Notes: generated by a model not told the origin, from the letters alone. Counted from the stretch's first letter, positions 17,568-26,854 are shown. The stretch is DNA of 52,433 bases from JBFLYC01 sp040756735 (GCA_040756735.1 JBFLYC010000027.1:1-52433), one strand, 5' to 3'. Translations and numbers: made by a program.

Positions 17568-19497
17568 TAATTTTGAAATAATCTATTTTTCTATACAGGG
17601 TATTTCTTCCTATCCCTAAAGCCTTGGCAGTTAGGGTAATATTGCCGTTATACGTGTCCAGGGCTTTGATGATGTGCTGTCTTTCCACTTCATCAAGGGG
17701 CAGGATCACGTCCTTGAACTCATTATCCGCCGGTCGATAACCCACTGCAATAGCATCTTCTCTTGCCTTAATATCAATTACAATCTGCCTTTTTTCCATG
17801 CTCAAAGGTATGGATTCCGTATTGATAATGAGTTCCATCAGGTTCTCAAGTTCCCTTATATTACCCGGCCATTCATATTCTAGCAAATACATCATGTATT
17901 TGTCGGAGATTTGGATTATTTTCTTGTTCAATCTCTTGGAAATCCTGTTCATAAAATATTCAATCAAAATGGGAATGTCATCCTTACGCTCTCTTAAGGG
18001 AGGCAATCTCAAAGGCAGAACATTGAGCCTGTAAAACAAGTCTTTTCTGAAATTGCCCCTTTTAACTTCTTCATTAAGGTCCTTATTGGTTGCTGCTATT
18101 ATTCTTACATCAACCACAATTTCCTTGTTGCTGCCAACCCTGCTTACCGTCCCTTCTTCAATTACCCTGAGCAGCCGGGTCTGCATGTCCAAGGGCATTT
18201 CCCCAATTTCATCAAGAAAAATTGTTCCTCCATCAGCTATTTCGAATTTTCCGGGATGCCCGCTTCTTTTTGCCCCTGTAAATGCCCCTTCCTCATACCC
18301 GAACAATTCTGTTTCTATTAAACTTTTGGGTATGGCTCCACAATTGATTGCCACAAAATTCTCTTCTCGCCGTTCACTATAATTGTGGATGGCCTGGGAA
18401 AACAGTTCTTTTCCTGTTCCGCTCTCACCCATGATTAAAATGTTTGATCTGCTGTTGGCAATTTTTTTAGCAAATTCCACCGTCTTCAGAAAGTTTTCGT
18501 TATTGCCGATAATTTTGTCAAAGGTATAGATGGCCTGGCGTCCCATGATTTTGTTGGCAAGCTTTCTCACCTTTTTTACTTCTTTAAACACCAAGATGAT
18601 GTCTCTTAAATTTTGCTTGTCATCCAGTATGGGATAAGTACTGAGGTTAAACTGCAGCTTATTCATCCTGGAATTAACAAACACATCCTCATCCAGTATA
18701 CTCATTTTGGATTTTAAACTAACATCCTTTACCTTATCCCACCCATCAAACAGATCCCAGATTTTCATGTTTTTCATTTCTTCTTCATCATATCCGAACA
18801 TCTCAAGACTATGTTTATTGACAGTCTTAATATTTCCGTTTAAATCGGCAGTTAGGATACCTGAGGTAATGGAGTCAATTATTGCTTCAGTATACTTTTT
18901 TGCTATATTTAACTCTTCATTATATTTTTTTATCTGCAGCATTTTCTCAATGGCCTCTGCTGCGGCAGCCACCATGCCAAGGGTATGGGAATGGACCAAT
19001 TCGGAATACCCGGTTAAATCAAGAGCTCCAATGATTTCTCCGCATGTATTCCTGATTGGAGCCCCGGAACAAGTCCAGCGATGATAGGCTTCTATATAGT
19101 GTTCTTTGCCTGAAACCTGCAATGGTTTTCCTTCCGCTAGAGCTGTGCCCATGGCATTTGTACCTATGTTTTCCTCGTCCATATAAGCTCCCGGTACCAT
19201 TTTCAAGGAAAAGGCCTCCGACAAGATGCCTTCATCGCCAATCATGCTTAAAATACAACCTTCTTCATCGGTTAAAATGGCGAAGAAATTGGAGCCTTTC
19301 ACAAAGTTGTATAACTGATTCATAAATGGTTCGGCATTAATGATCAGTTCACTTTTTTCCTGCATTTTTTTAAACAGCTCGTCGCCTGTGATTATTTTTG
19401 TGCTGTAGATTCTGTCCTTTTCTACCTTGTATCTTTCACATCTTTCGTGAGACTGCCTGATATAATCTTTTTGTTTTGCAGCTGTATAACCTTGCAA
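17533..19497 (-). CDS. Sigma-54-dependent transcriptional activator (GAF-PAS-AAA+-Fis HTH, AcoR type)
   Basis: The 654-residue protein has an N-terminal GAF-like sensor (ending near GEIIGALDLTGYSE), a PAS domain (AIIDSITSGILTADLNG...), an AAA+ domain and a Fis-type helix-turn-helix (NITLTAKALGIGRNTLYRKI). The AAA+ domain has Walker A GESGTGKE, the sigma-54 loop GAFTGA and Walker B GGTIFLDEIGE. The GAFTGA motif shows it contacts sigma-54. I chose TTG at 19497, five bases after GGAGGGG; an ATG at 19533 lies upstream of that site. It probably activates the adjacent aldehyde oxidoreductase operon in response to a small ligand. Confidence 0.9.
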   Translation of the reverse strand: MQGYTAAKQKDYIRQSHERCERYKVEKDRIYSTKIITGDELFKKMQEKSELIINAEPFMNQLYNFVKGSNFFAILTDEEGCILSMIGDEGILSEAFSLKMVPGAYMDEENIGTNAMGTALAEGKPLQVSGKEHYIEAYHRWTCSGAPIRNTCGEIIGALDLTGYSELVHSHTLGMVAAAAEAIEKMLQIKKYNEELNIAKKYTEAIIDSITSGILTADLNGNIKTVNKHSLEMFGYDEEEMKNMKIWDLFDGWDKVKDVSLKSKMSILDEDVFVNSRMNKLQFNLSTYPILDDKQNLRDIILVFKEVKKVRKLANKIMGRQAIYTFDKIIGNNENFLKTVEFAKKIANSRSNILIMGESGTGKELFSQAIHNYSERREENFVAINCGAIPKSLIETELFGYEEGAFTGAKRSGHPGKFEIADGGTIFLDEIGEMPLDMQTRLLRVIEEGTVSRVGSNKEIVVDVRIIAATNKDLNEEVKRGNFRKDLFYRLNVLPLRLPPLRERKDDIPILIEYFMNRISKRLNKKIIQISDKYMMYLLEYEWPGNIRELENLMELIINTESIPLSMEKRQIVIDIKAREDAIAVGYRPADNEFKDVILPLDEVERQHIIKALDTYNGNITLTAKALGIGRNTLYRKIDYFKINCSETGQCSIM

Positions 19498-19543
19498 AGG
19501 TTTCCCCTCCAATCCAAAAACAATATCTGGCATGGCAGACTAT

Positions 19544-19686
19544 TACTACAGCGAAAGGTTACTCGTTTCGTTACATCGCTACGCCACGGGGACGGTTCCA
19601 TCGTCTTCCCTTCGGACCTTCGCTGCGCTACGGTGACGCTCGAACCGTCCCCATGGCTCCGCTAATTGCTGAATTTCGCTGTAGTA
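19544..19686. repeat. Nested palindromic element: 83-bp MITE-like copy inside 13-bp inverted repeats (family D, copy 2)
   Basis: The 83-bp sequence at 19580-19662 matches 10284-10366 with three differences and has CACGGGGACGGTT/AACCGTCCCC ends. Outside it, TACTACAGCGAAA (19544-19556) and TTTCGCTGTAGTA (19674-19686) form a further perfect 13-bp inverted repeat. The whole would fold into a long cruciform just upstream of the sigma-54 activator gene. No reading frame is present. Confidence 0.8.
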
Positions 19687-19763
19687 CTATTTACTAATAA
19701 GTATACACTATTTCATAATCCATTGCATAAAAATCTGAATTTTAGCATTAAAACAGCATCAAA

Positions 19764-19801
19764 ACGCCCCCTTGTGCTGTGTAAATAGCACAAGGGGGCG
19801 T
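19764..19801 (-). terminator. Intrinsic terminator of the Mrp antiporter operon
   Basis: ACGCCCCCTTGTGCT pairs perfectly with AGCACAAGGGGGCGT (15 bp, 8-base loop). On the minus strand it is followed by TTTTGATG. It lies about 90 bases beyond the mrpG stop codon. Confidence 0.85.
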
Positions 19802-19807
19802 GAGTTT

Positions 19808-19866
19808 GATTCGGAGAACCGTCCCTTGAATCACGGAGAACCGTCCCTTGAATCACCTTGAATCAA
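19808..19866. repeat. Family-A repeat units (short cluster, copy 2)
   Basis: Two GGAGAACCGTCCCTTGAATCA units lie in direct orientation after GATTC, between the Mrp terminator and mrpG. They are the same family as at 3966-4198, with CCCTT in place of CCCCT. With the terminator and the nested palindrome they fill the 19498-19891 spacer. Confidence 0.75.
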
Positions 19867-19891
19867 AGGTGAAGAAAAGGAAGAATAAAAA

Positions 19892-20248
19892 CTAGTCTGC
19901 TGAGTCGGCTTTTACATACTTGCAGGCGCGTTTCAAGTCGTCTTTGACGGAGCCTTCCCAGATTTCTATGCCGAAATGGTAGGCTGCCCTGGAAATCATA
20001 TGGGCGCCAACAGGAGCCGTCAGCATGATAAACACTATGGTCAATAGATTCTTACCGCTAAAGCCCATTCCTGTAGCGTAGAAGAAAAAGATGGAACCTA
20101 TCATCACGCTTGCTACTCCAAGGGTAACGCTTTTGGTAGCGGCATGCATCCTGCAGTAGACATCAGGCAGACGTACAAGACCTATGGAACCTGCCAGGAT
20201 AAAAAAGGCGCCGAGTAGAATGAAAAAGCTAGTTACTATCTCGATCAA
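19892..20248 (-). CDS. mrpG: Mrp Na+/H+ antiporter subunit G
   Basis: A 118-residue membrane protein with three predicted helices and the conserved GLVRLPDVYCRMHAATKSVTLGV segment of MrpG/MnhG. It is the last gene of the Mrp operon and overlaps mrpF by 20 bases. The TTG at 20248 has GAGGGG eight bases upstream; a GTG at 20257 is also in frame. The C-terminus is hydrophilic. Confidence 0.93.
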   Translation of the reverse strand: MIEIVTSFFILLGAFFILAGSIGLVRLPDVYCRMHAATKSVTLGVASVMIGSIFFFYATGMGFSGKNLLTIVFIMLTAPVGAHMISRAAYHFGIEIWEGSVKDDLKRACKYVKADSAD

Positions 20249-20513
20249 TGATATCACCCCTCTGCAGGTATTTGGCTATGGCAACTGTTCCCACAAAAGC
20301 CAGGATGGCAATAACCAGGGCCGCATCCAAATAAAGCATGGTCCCCTGACGGATGGAAAATAGGGCGATGATGGCCACAATATTTACTCCAATGGTGTCC
20401 AATGCCACTACCTTGTCCGGCACGGTAGGTCCTACAATAACCCTGTAGAAACACAGCAGGTTGGCGATGGCAACAGCAATAATGGATATATCCACAACCA
20501 GCATCAAGTTCAT
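20229..20513 (-). CDS. mrpF: Mrp Na+/H+ antiporter subunit F
   Basis: A 94-residue protein with three membrane helices and the family motif RVIVGPTVPDKVVALDTIGVN in the first half. Its ATG overlaps the mrpE stop codon by four bases (ATGA), so translation is coupled. It belongs to the hetero-oligomeric Mrp complex in the cytoplasmic membrane. Confidence 0.93.
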   Translation of the reverse strand: MNLMLVVDISIIAVAIANLLCFYRVIVGPTVPDKVVALDTIGVNIVAIIALFSIRQGTMLYLDAALVIAILAFVGTVAIAKYLQRGDIIDRDSN

Positions 20514-20989
20514 TCGCCCACCACCTCCATAATGCCTTTTTCGAAACTATCCTTAATGCCTTTGATAATAGCCTCTTCATCATCAATGTGAAAAACATGG
20601 ACATAAATAATTTTGTTATCTGGAGATACTTCCATACTTAACGTCCCGGGGGTAAGACTTATCATATTAGCCAGCAGCGTTACCTCGACACCGGTTTTTA
20701 GTTCAGTGGGCAGGGCAACGATCCCTGGCTTGATGTTCAACCTGGGTCTGAGCACCTGGGCTATGACCACAAAGTTAGCAATAATCAGTTCCTTGATAAA
20801 AACCAGAAACAGCACAAAAGCTTTCCACCAGGTATAGAGGTAAAACCTGCCGCCAAGCTGACCCCTGAAAACATACAAGAAACCAATCCCTATGATATAA
20901 CCTACTATAAAGTTTAAAGCTGTAAATTCAGCCTGCAGCAGCGCCCAGACAAAGGCTATGGCTACGTTCAAAAGTGGTTGTACAATCAT
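20510..20989 (-). CDS. mrpE: Mrp Na+/H+ antiporter subunit E
   Basis: A 159-residue membrane protein with N-terminal helices and a cytoplasmic C-terminal domain. The TLLANMISLTPGTLSMEV segment is diagnostic of MrpE/MnhE. ATG follows AAAGGAG. It lies 15 bases after mrpD and overlaps mrpF. Confidence 0.93.
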   Translation of the reverse strand: MIVQPLLNVAIAFVWALLQAEFTALNFIVGYIIGIGFLYVFRGQLGGRFYLYTWWKAFVLFLVFIKELIIANFVVIAQVLRPRLNIKPGIVALPTELKTGVEVTLLANMISLTPGTLSMEVSPDNKIIYVHVFHIDDEEAIIKGIKDSFEKGIMEVVGE

Positions 20990-21003
20990 GGTAGTCCACT
21001 CCT

Positions 21004-22491
21004 TTACTTAATCAGTACTGAGTTAATATAGATTTCCGGGGTCATCAACTGGTCTGCTGCCATCATAATATACTGCATAATCCACTCGGCTCCTAATCCC
21101 ATAACCACTGCAACACCGATTAAGGCCAGGACCGGCGGCATCAACTGCTTATAATTATAGTCCCGGGTTTCTGCGGGAACCTCTTTTTCCTCACCCCAGA
21201 AGGCATAAATGAATATCTTCATCATGGAAAACAGTGTAAGCACACTGACTACCAGAGCAACAGCTACAATAGGATAACTCCCTATGGCCAAGCCGCCCTT
21301 AATGAGCACAAACTTGCTGAAAAACCCGCTTAAGGGCGGTACGCCTGCTAAGGCCAGTCCTGCAAAGAAGAAAGACCAGCCAATCAGGGGATACTTCCCA
21401 AGAAGTCCTCCCATTTTCTTTAAATCCGTGGTGCCGGTAACCTTCTCTGTTACACCGCTTATCAAGATCAGACAGGACTTGACTATAATATTGTGCAGGA
21501 TGTGGAAGATAGCTCCTGCAATAGCCACTGCTGTAAATAGTCCCAGACCCATGATCATGTAGCCAACCTGACTGATGATATGGTAAACCAGGATCAGCTT
21601 GAAATCCATCTGGCACACAGGGCCCAAGATGCCGATTGCCATGGTTAATCCCGCTATCACTAAAATAATAGTGTGGGTATAACCAACGTCCACAATAAAT
21701 ATCAGCGTAAAGACCCTGATCAAGGCATATACCCCAACCTTGGTCAAAATACCGCCAAAGAGGGCGCTGACCACTGTGGGCGGCTGGAAGTACGAATTTG
21801 GCAGCCAAAAATACAAGGGGAAAACTGATGCTTTTAATCCGAAGACTATCATAAACATCACGGCAATTACACTTATGATCCCCTGATTGCCAATTTCGGC
21901 TATTCTCACGGCAGCATCCGCCATATTTAAAGTTCCTGTTACGCTATATAGCATGGACAGGGCTACCAGGAACAAAACTGAGGACACTGAATTAATCAGC
22001 ACATACTTAAAGGATTCACGCAGCTGCCCGAGTTCTCCGCCCAGTACAATCAGTACATAAGAAGCAATAAGCATTACTTCAAAGAACACGAACATGTTGA
22101 AAAGGTCGCCTGTCAAGAAGGAACCATAGACACCAACCAGGAGCATCTGGAAAAAGGCGTAGTAAAAATGCTTTTCCCTGCCATGGTCAATGGCTTTGTA
22201 TGAGTATAAAAGACAGGCCAGGGCCACAACACTGCTGAAAGAAAGCATCAAAACAGAGAACATGTCCGCTACCAGGGCAATACCAAAGGGCGGGATCCAG
22301 TCTCCGGCATGAAATACCTGGATACCGTCATTTACTACCACTGAACCTAAATATACTGCTAAAACCACACCCATAGTTGAGCTCACTGCTCCTAACACTT
22401 TCTGGGCCTTCAGGTTCTTGTACAAGAGCACCATCAGAACTGCCGTTATAAAAGGCAGCAGTACCGGATAAATAACTAGATTGTTACTCAT
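21004..22491 (-). CDS. mrpD: Mrp Na+/H+ antiporter subunit D (complex I NuoN/M-like)
   Basis: A 495-residue, about 14-helix protein of the proton-translocating oxidoreductase-like antiporter family. It contains FFEVMLIASYVLIVLGG, with the conserved Glu on helix 5, a Lys-bearing segment at FGLKASVFPLYFWLP, and the HILHNIIVKSCLILISG region. With MrpA it forms the ion-conducting core. The ATG overlaps the end of mrpC. Confidence 0.95.
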   Translation of the reverse strand: MSNNLVIYPVLLPFITAVLMVLLYKNLKAQKVLGAVSSTMGVVLAVYLGSVVVNDGIQVFHAGDWIPPFGIALVADMFSVLMLSFSSVVALACLLYSYKAIDHGREKHFYYAFFQMLLVGVYGSFLTGDLFNMFVFFEVMLIASYVLIVLGGELGQLRESFKYVLINSVSSVLFLVALSMLYSVTGTLNMADAAVRIAEIGNQGIISVIAVMFMIVFGLKASVFPLYFWLPNSYFQPPTVVSALFGGILTKVGVYALIRVFTLIFIVDVGYTHTIILVIAGLTMAIGILGPVCQMDFKLILVYHIISQVGYMIMGLGLFTAVAIAGAIFHILHNIIVKSCLILISGVTEKVTGTTDLKKMGGLLGKYPLIGWSFFFAGLALAGVPPLSGFFSKFVLIKGGLAIGSYPIVAVALVVSVLTLFSMMKIFIYAFWGEEKEVPAETRDYNYKQLMPPVLALIGVAVVMGLGAEWIMQYIMMAADQLMTPEIYINSVLIK

Positions 22492-22819
22492 TGTCTGCCC
22501 CCCTTAACTTGTCAAGGTCATCGGTGTTTAATGCCGTGTAAGCCCGGTAAGCCAGGACCAGAATAAAAGCTGTAACACCAAAACCAATGACTATGGCTGT
22601 TAATATCAGGGCCTGGGGCAGCGGGTCCGTATAGGCCGCAGCATCCATGAGGATGGGGGGTGTGCCCCTTTTCAGCTTGCCCATGGTTAAAATCATCAAT
22701 AAAGCTCCGTGGGACATAACCATTGTGCCCAGGACAACTCTTAACATGCTTCTACATAACAATAGATAGGTACCGGTGGCAAATAGCACCCCTATTACAA
22801 CTGCCATTAATATTTCCAT
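22484..22819 (-). CDS. mrpC: Mrp Na+/H+ antiporter subunit C (NuoK-like)
   Basis: A 111-residue three-helix protein homologous to NuoK. The segment DPLPQALILTAIVIGFGVTAF is characteristic of MrpC/MnhC. Its start overlaps the mrpB stop codon and its end overlaps mrpD, indicating tight translational coupling. Confidence 0.94.
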   Translation of the reverse strand: MEILMAVVIGVLFATGTYLLLCRSMLRVVLGTMVMSHGALLMILTMGKLKRGTPPILMDAAAYTDPLPQALILTAIVIGFGVTAFILVLAYRAYTALNTDDLDKLRGADNE

Positions 22820-23253
22820 CAGCTGCTCTCCCCCAGGGTCAAGATTACCGTCATGGTACTGCCGACCACAGTCAGGTAGACACCCAGGTCAAAAATCACT
22901 GCTGATGCCAGTTCTACCTTGCCAAAAACGGGAAAGGTGTAATATTCAAAAGCATGGGTGAGAAAAGGATACCCATAAATCATGCCACCTACGCCTGAAG
23001 CCAGGGCTATCAGCAGCCCCAGGCCAATCATGATTTTAAAGTCATAATTCATATTCTTTTTCATATAGCCAGGGCCAAAAGCCAGATACATCAATACTAA
23101 TGCTGCAGCTGTCATTAAGCCTGCTATAAAACCTCCACCGGGCATGTTATGACCGGCAAAGAACAAAAATACGGAAAACACGATAATCAGATAGAGGGCT
23201 CTGGCAGCTATGGTCTGAAAGATAACGTTATTTACAATGCTACTCATTTTCAT
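22819..23253 (-). CDS. mrpB: Mrp Na+/H+ antiporter subunit B
   Basis: About 144 residues with four membrane helices and the MrpB/MnhB signature FLFFAGHNMPGGGFIAGL. I chose the ATG at 23253, after GGAGGGTGAG; upstream and downstream in-frame alternatives exist within five codons. It overlaps the mrpA end by 14 bases. Confidence 0.93.
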   Translation of the reverse strand: MKMSSIVNNVIFQTIAARALYLIIVFSVFLFFAGHNMPGGGFIAGLMTAAALVLMYLAFGPGYMKKNMNYDFKIMIGLGLLIALASGVGGMIYGYPFLTHAFEYYTFPVFGKVELASAVIFDLGVYLTVVGSTMTVILTLGESS

Positions 23254-25594
23254 GAGTCTCACCCTCCTTCTTTGTAACCAGTTTAATCAAGGCAAATATG
23301 CCAAGGGCTGCGATGCCTAATACGGCAATCTCTCCCAGGGTATCAAGACCCCTGAAGTCTACCAGGATGACGTTTACCATGTTGGTTCCGCCGCCCAGGG
23401 TCTTGCTGTTTTCCACAAAGTAGTGGGAAATAGGCTCAAAGAACTTGTTGCTGTGTCCTGCCATGACCAGCGCCATGGCAAGCACGCCCATGACAGCAGA
23501 TACCAGGATGTTTATTGTCTTGACCCTTGGTTTTGTGTCACGTTCCTGCAGGAACTTGGGCAGTCTTGTAAGGGCCAGGAGCAGGAGCACCATGGTTACA
23601 GATTCAACCAGGAGCTGAGTAAGAGCAAGGTCCGGAGCCCTGAATAATACAAAGAACAAGGCCACGGTATACCCCACAGCGCCAAGTGAAACAACTGCCG
23701 AGATTCTATTCTTGGACAATATGACCCCGAAGGCCCCGCCAATAACCACAAGAGCCATGGTAATCTCCAAAAATGATATGGGCGCTACATCCTGGGTGTT
23801 CAGGATAACAACATCCTTTATAAATAGTGTCCCCCCTGCCACCAACACGGTGTACAGCAGGATAAAGACAACATAGTCCCTCAAATATCCTGTCATATGA
23901 CCGCTGGTGACCTTACCTGCACCCCTGACCATGGCGTCAAGGCCCCAGTCATAGATGCGGTTGGAACTGGGCGTGCCCGGCATCTTGGCCAGCACACCTT
24001 TGAGAGCGCCAAGCCTTGTATACAGCACAAGGCCCACAATTATTACAACCAAACTCATGGCTAGAGGCAGGTTAAACCCATGCCAGTGGTGGATGTGAAT
24101 TTTCATGGGTTGTCCAGCTACAGCCAAAACGGCAGGTTCCAAGATCACATGAGATATCAAATTGGGGAATAACCCAACAACAACATTTATACTCACCAAC
24201 AAGAGCCCAGGCAGGAGCAGTCCCAAGGGAGCTTCATGGGGCTTCTTGGGTGTTTCCTTGGTTAATTCGCCGTTAAAGAAAACACCGTGGAAAATGCTCA
24301 CTGAGTATACAAAGGTGAAAATGCTTCCAAACAGCGCCACAGTTGGGAATAACCAGGCATAACCGCTCAGGAAAGCCAGGTTAGCCGATACTGCTTCCAC
24401 TGATGCTGTAAAAAAAAGTTCTTTGCTTAAAAAGCCGTTGAATGGCGGCACACCTGCCATGGCCAGCGAGCCGATAATGGCAATTGCTGCCGTATACGGC
24501 ATTACCTTGGCAAGACCCCTCAGCAGCCTTATATCCCTTGTCCCTGTTTCATGGTCAACAATGCCAACCATCAAAAACAAGCTGCCTTTAAAGGCTGAGT
24601 GGTTGAACAAGTGGAAAATACCACCCATGATGGCTCCAGGGGTACCATATCCCAGGAAAGTAATGACCAGGCCCAGCTGGCTGATGGTTGAGAAAGCGAG
24701 TATGGCCTTTAAGTCCGTCTGCTTGAGGGCCAGGTATGAACCCAGGAAAAGCGATGTTAGACCTATTGTAGATACTATGAGGAACCAGATTTCGGTACCT
24801 CCTAAAATACCTGTCATCCTGGCAATTAAATAGATTCCTGCTTTAACCATGGTTGCAGAGTGAAGATAACAGCTGATAGGCGTAGGAGCTTCCATGGCGT
24901 CAGGAAGCCAGATGTGGAAGGGCACCTGCGCCGACTTGCTGAAAGCGCCTAGCAAAAAGAGAATTACCAATGGAACATACAAGGGACTTGCTTTAACTAT
25001 TCCTGCATTGGCAAGAATTTCCCTGATTTCAAAGGTTCCTGTAATAGTCCATAAAATAATTAATCCCGCCAACATAGCCAATCCGCCTATTACGGTGATC
25101 AGCATGGCCTTTTGGGCTCCATAACGGGATTTTTTGCGGTGATACCAAAAACCAATCAAAAGGAATGACGAAAAGCTTGTCAACTCCCAGAACATGTACA
25201 TTAGTACCAGGTTATTGGAAGTTACCACGCCAAGCATTGCCCCCATGAAAACCAGTATGAACACATAAAAATTAGTGAGGTTCTCTTTTGAGGACAGGTA
25301 AAAAATAGAATAAACCACTACAACAAAGCCTACCCCGGTAATAATTAATGCAAAGAGCAGGCTCAAGCCGTCCAAGTAAAGTGAAAAGTTAATTCCTAAA
25401 GACGGCACCCAGTTCAAAAATACCGACACGTAATCCCCCCGAATTACACTGGGCACTTGGTATACAAACCAAATAAATAGTGTAAGGGGGAGAACAGATA
25501 CAAGCCAACCTATTTTGTTGCCGACAAATTTACGAAAGAAAGGCACTAGGATAGCTAGTATCAAGGGTGACAAAACCACAACTGAAAAGCCCAA
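23240..25594 (-). CDS. mrpA: Mrp Na+/H+ antiporter subunit A (NuoL-like)
   Basis: The largest Mrp subunit, 784 residues, with about 20 membrane helices. The NuoL-like core includes YMFWELTSFSSFLLIGFW, SAQVPFHIWLPDAMEAPTP and HLFNHSAFKGSLFLMVG. The C-terminal part (from about residue 600) is the MrpA-specific extension related to MrpB-type domains and NuoJ. I chose TTG at 25594, five bases after GGAGGAGG; the in-frame TTG at 25612 overlaps that site. It heads the seven-gene operon A-B-C-D-E-F-G, a group 1 arrangement that exports Na+ and maintains cytosolic pH. Confidence 0.95.
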   Translation of the reverse strand: MGFSVVVLSPLILAILVPFFRKFVGNKIGWLVSVLPLTLFIWFVYQVPSVIRGDYVSVFLNWVPSLGINFSLYLDGLSLLFALIITGVGFVVVVYSIFYLSSKENLTNFYVFILVFMGAMLGVVTSNNLVLMYMFWELTSFSSFLLIGFWYHRKKSRYGAQKAMLITVIGGLAMLAGLIILWTITGTFEIREILANAGIVKASPLYVPLVILFLLGAFSKSAQVPFHIWLPDAMEAPTPISCYLHSATMVKAGIYLIARMTGILGGTEIWFLIVSTIGLTSLFLGSYLALKQTDLKAILAFSTISQLGLVITFLGYGTPGAIMGGIFHLFNHSAFKGSLFLMVGIVDHETGTRDIRLLRGLAKVMPYTAAIAIIGSLAMAGVPPFNGFLSKELFFTASVEAVSANLAFLSGYAWLFPTVALFGSIFTFVYSVSIFHGVFFNGELTKETPKKPHEAPLGLLLPGLLLVSINVVVGLFPNLISHVILEPAVLAVAGQPMKIHIHHWHGFNLPLAMSLVVIIVGLVLYTRLGALKGVLAKMPGTPSSNRIYDWGLDAMVRGAGKVTSGHMTGYLRDYVVFILLYTVLVAGGTLFIKDVVILNTQDVAPISFLEITMALVVIGGAFGVILSKNRISAVVSLGAVGYTVALFFVLFRAPDLALTQLLVESVTMVLLLLALTRLPKFLQERDTKPRVKTINILVSAVMGVLAMALVMAGHSNKFFEPISHYFVENSKTLGGGTNMVNVILVDFRGLDTLGEIAVLGIAALGIFALIKLVTKKEGETHENE

Positions 25595-25832
25595 CGTTTC
25601 CTCCTCCTTCAACCTCCCGTGTTCCCTCTATAACAACTGGCAGTAAGATCGCCAGACAAAACGGTAACAACAAGTGCGTTTAAGCACAAAAAAAATAGTA
25701 GAAAAGGTAAACTCTATCCCATTTTAGAATTCGGGATAATTTTAGCACAAAGGATTCTAATTTTCAATATAAACAAGGCCTTATGGGTATACTTAAAATG
25801 CCAATATGGCTATTGTAATTTTTTACAGCGGC

Positions 25833-26288
25833 TTAAGTTTTCTGCACCAGCTTCATTTCAATGCCTGCTTCTTCCGCCATTTCCCTGGCAAGATTGTCAT
25901 TGTAGAACTCCCGGAATACTATCTTTTTTATTCCTACATTTATAAGAAGCTTCATGCAGGAACCGCACGGACTGGTATTGATATAAAGGGTTGAACCCTC
26001 CCCCTTAATGCCAAAACGGGCGCACTGGGAAATCAGGTTGGCTTCGCTGTGGGTCCCCCGGCACAAATGCAGGTCCCTTCCGGATTCAATGTTGTCGGTT
26101 TGGCGAATACAACCTATTTCCTCGCAATGTCTAAATCCGGTAGGCACCCCGTTATAACCTGTAGCCAGTATGCGGTTTTCATAAACCAGGATTGAGCCTA
26201 CTTTTCTTCGCAGGCAGGTAGACCTGCTGGCCACCTGCTCGGCAATCTGCAAAAAATATTCATCCCAACTAGGACGCTGTATAGACAT
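25833..26288 (-). CDS. comEB: Deoxycytidylate (dCMP) deaminase
   Basis: A 151-residue zinc enzyme converting dCMP to dUMP for thymidylate synthesis. Zn ligands and the proton shuttle are in THSEAN (His and Glu) and SPCGSC (PCxxC). The N-terminus RPSWDEYFLQIAEQVASRSTC and the insertion with HCEEIGC are typical of the ComEB/dCMP deaminase family. In many Clostridia the gene lies between glyA/upp and wecB, so this is a surviving piece of the ancestral order. Confidence 0.93.
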   Translation of the reverse strand: MSIQRPSWDEYFLQIAEQVASRSTCLRRKVGSILVYENRILATGYNGVPTGFRHCEEIGCIRQTDNIESGRDLHLCRGTHSEANLISQCARFGIKGEGSTLYINTSPCGSCMKLLINVGIKKIVFREFYNDNLAREMAEEAGIEMKLVQKT

Positions 26289-26395
26289 TAGTGATACCTC
26301 CAGGAACAGAAGTCGAAAGTTAGAAAGTTAGCGATTAAATATTTCTAGAAAAATTTGTCGATTCCTTGTTAAAAAATAAAAATCCCCCTTCCTTT

Positions 26396-26505
26396 TCACG
26401 AGTTAAAACGGTAACCCGCTCCCCAAATGGTTTCAATATATTCTGGATTGGATGGATCTTTCTCTATCTTTTTTCTGATCTTTTGGATATGAACAGCTAC
26501 TGTGA
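26396..26505 (-). pseudogene. 3' remnant of an OmpR/PhoB-family response regulator
   Basis: Read on the minus strand, this stretch encodes VHIQKIRKKIEKDP followed by YIETIWGAGYRF and a TGA stop. That is the last helix and wing of an OmpR-type winged-helix DNA-binding domain (consensus DVHIxxLRxKIE...IxTVxGxGYxF). The frame runs into a stop exactly where the repeat cluster at 26505 begins. Only about 35 codons survive; the receiver domain and most of the effector domain are missing, and no partner kinase is nearby. Confidence 0.85.
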
Positions 26506-26757
26506 ATCAGTGTGAATCAGGGGATGTGAATCAGGGGACGGTTCTCCGATTCAAAAAAAATGAATCAGAATGAATCAGGGGACGGTTCTCCGATTCAAAA
26601 AATGATTCGGGGAACCGTCCCCCGAATCAACCCCGAATGAATCAGGGGACGGTTCTCCGATTCAAAAAATGATTCGGGGAACCGTCCCCCGAATCACACC
26701 CGGTTCTCCGATTCAAATGATTCATCCCCCGATTCACCCCGATTCACTCCGATTCAT
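26505..26757. repeat. Large family-A palindromic repeat cluster (copy 3)
   Basis: The cluster holds about eight GGGGACGGTTC or GAACCGTCCCC units. A 59-bp palindrome (TGAATCAGGGGACGG to its complement, with an AAAAAAT loop) occurs twice at 26571-26629 and 26638-26696, with a 67-bp period. It lies between the truncated response regulator and the chemoreceptor gene. Confidence 0.9.
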
Positions 26758-26854
26758 TGTCAACATGAATAAGTATCTAAAATAAAATAATGTAGAAAAA
26801 TGTCAAATAATATCCTATACTATTATTAGATTTAATGAGGGGGAGGACTTATAA

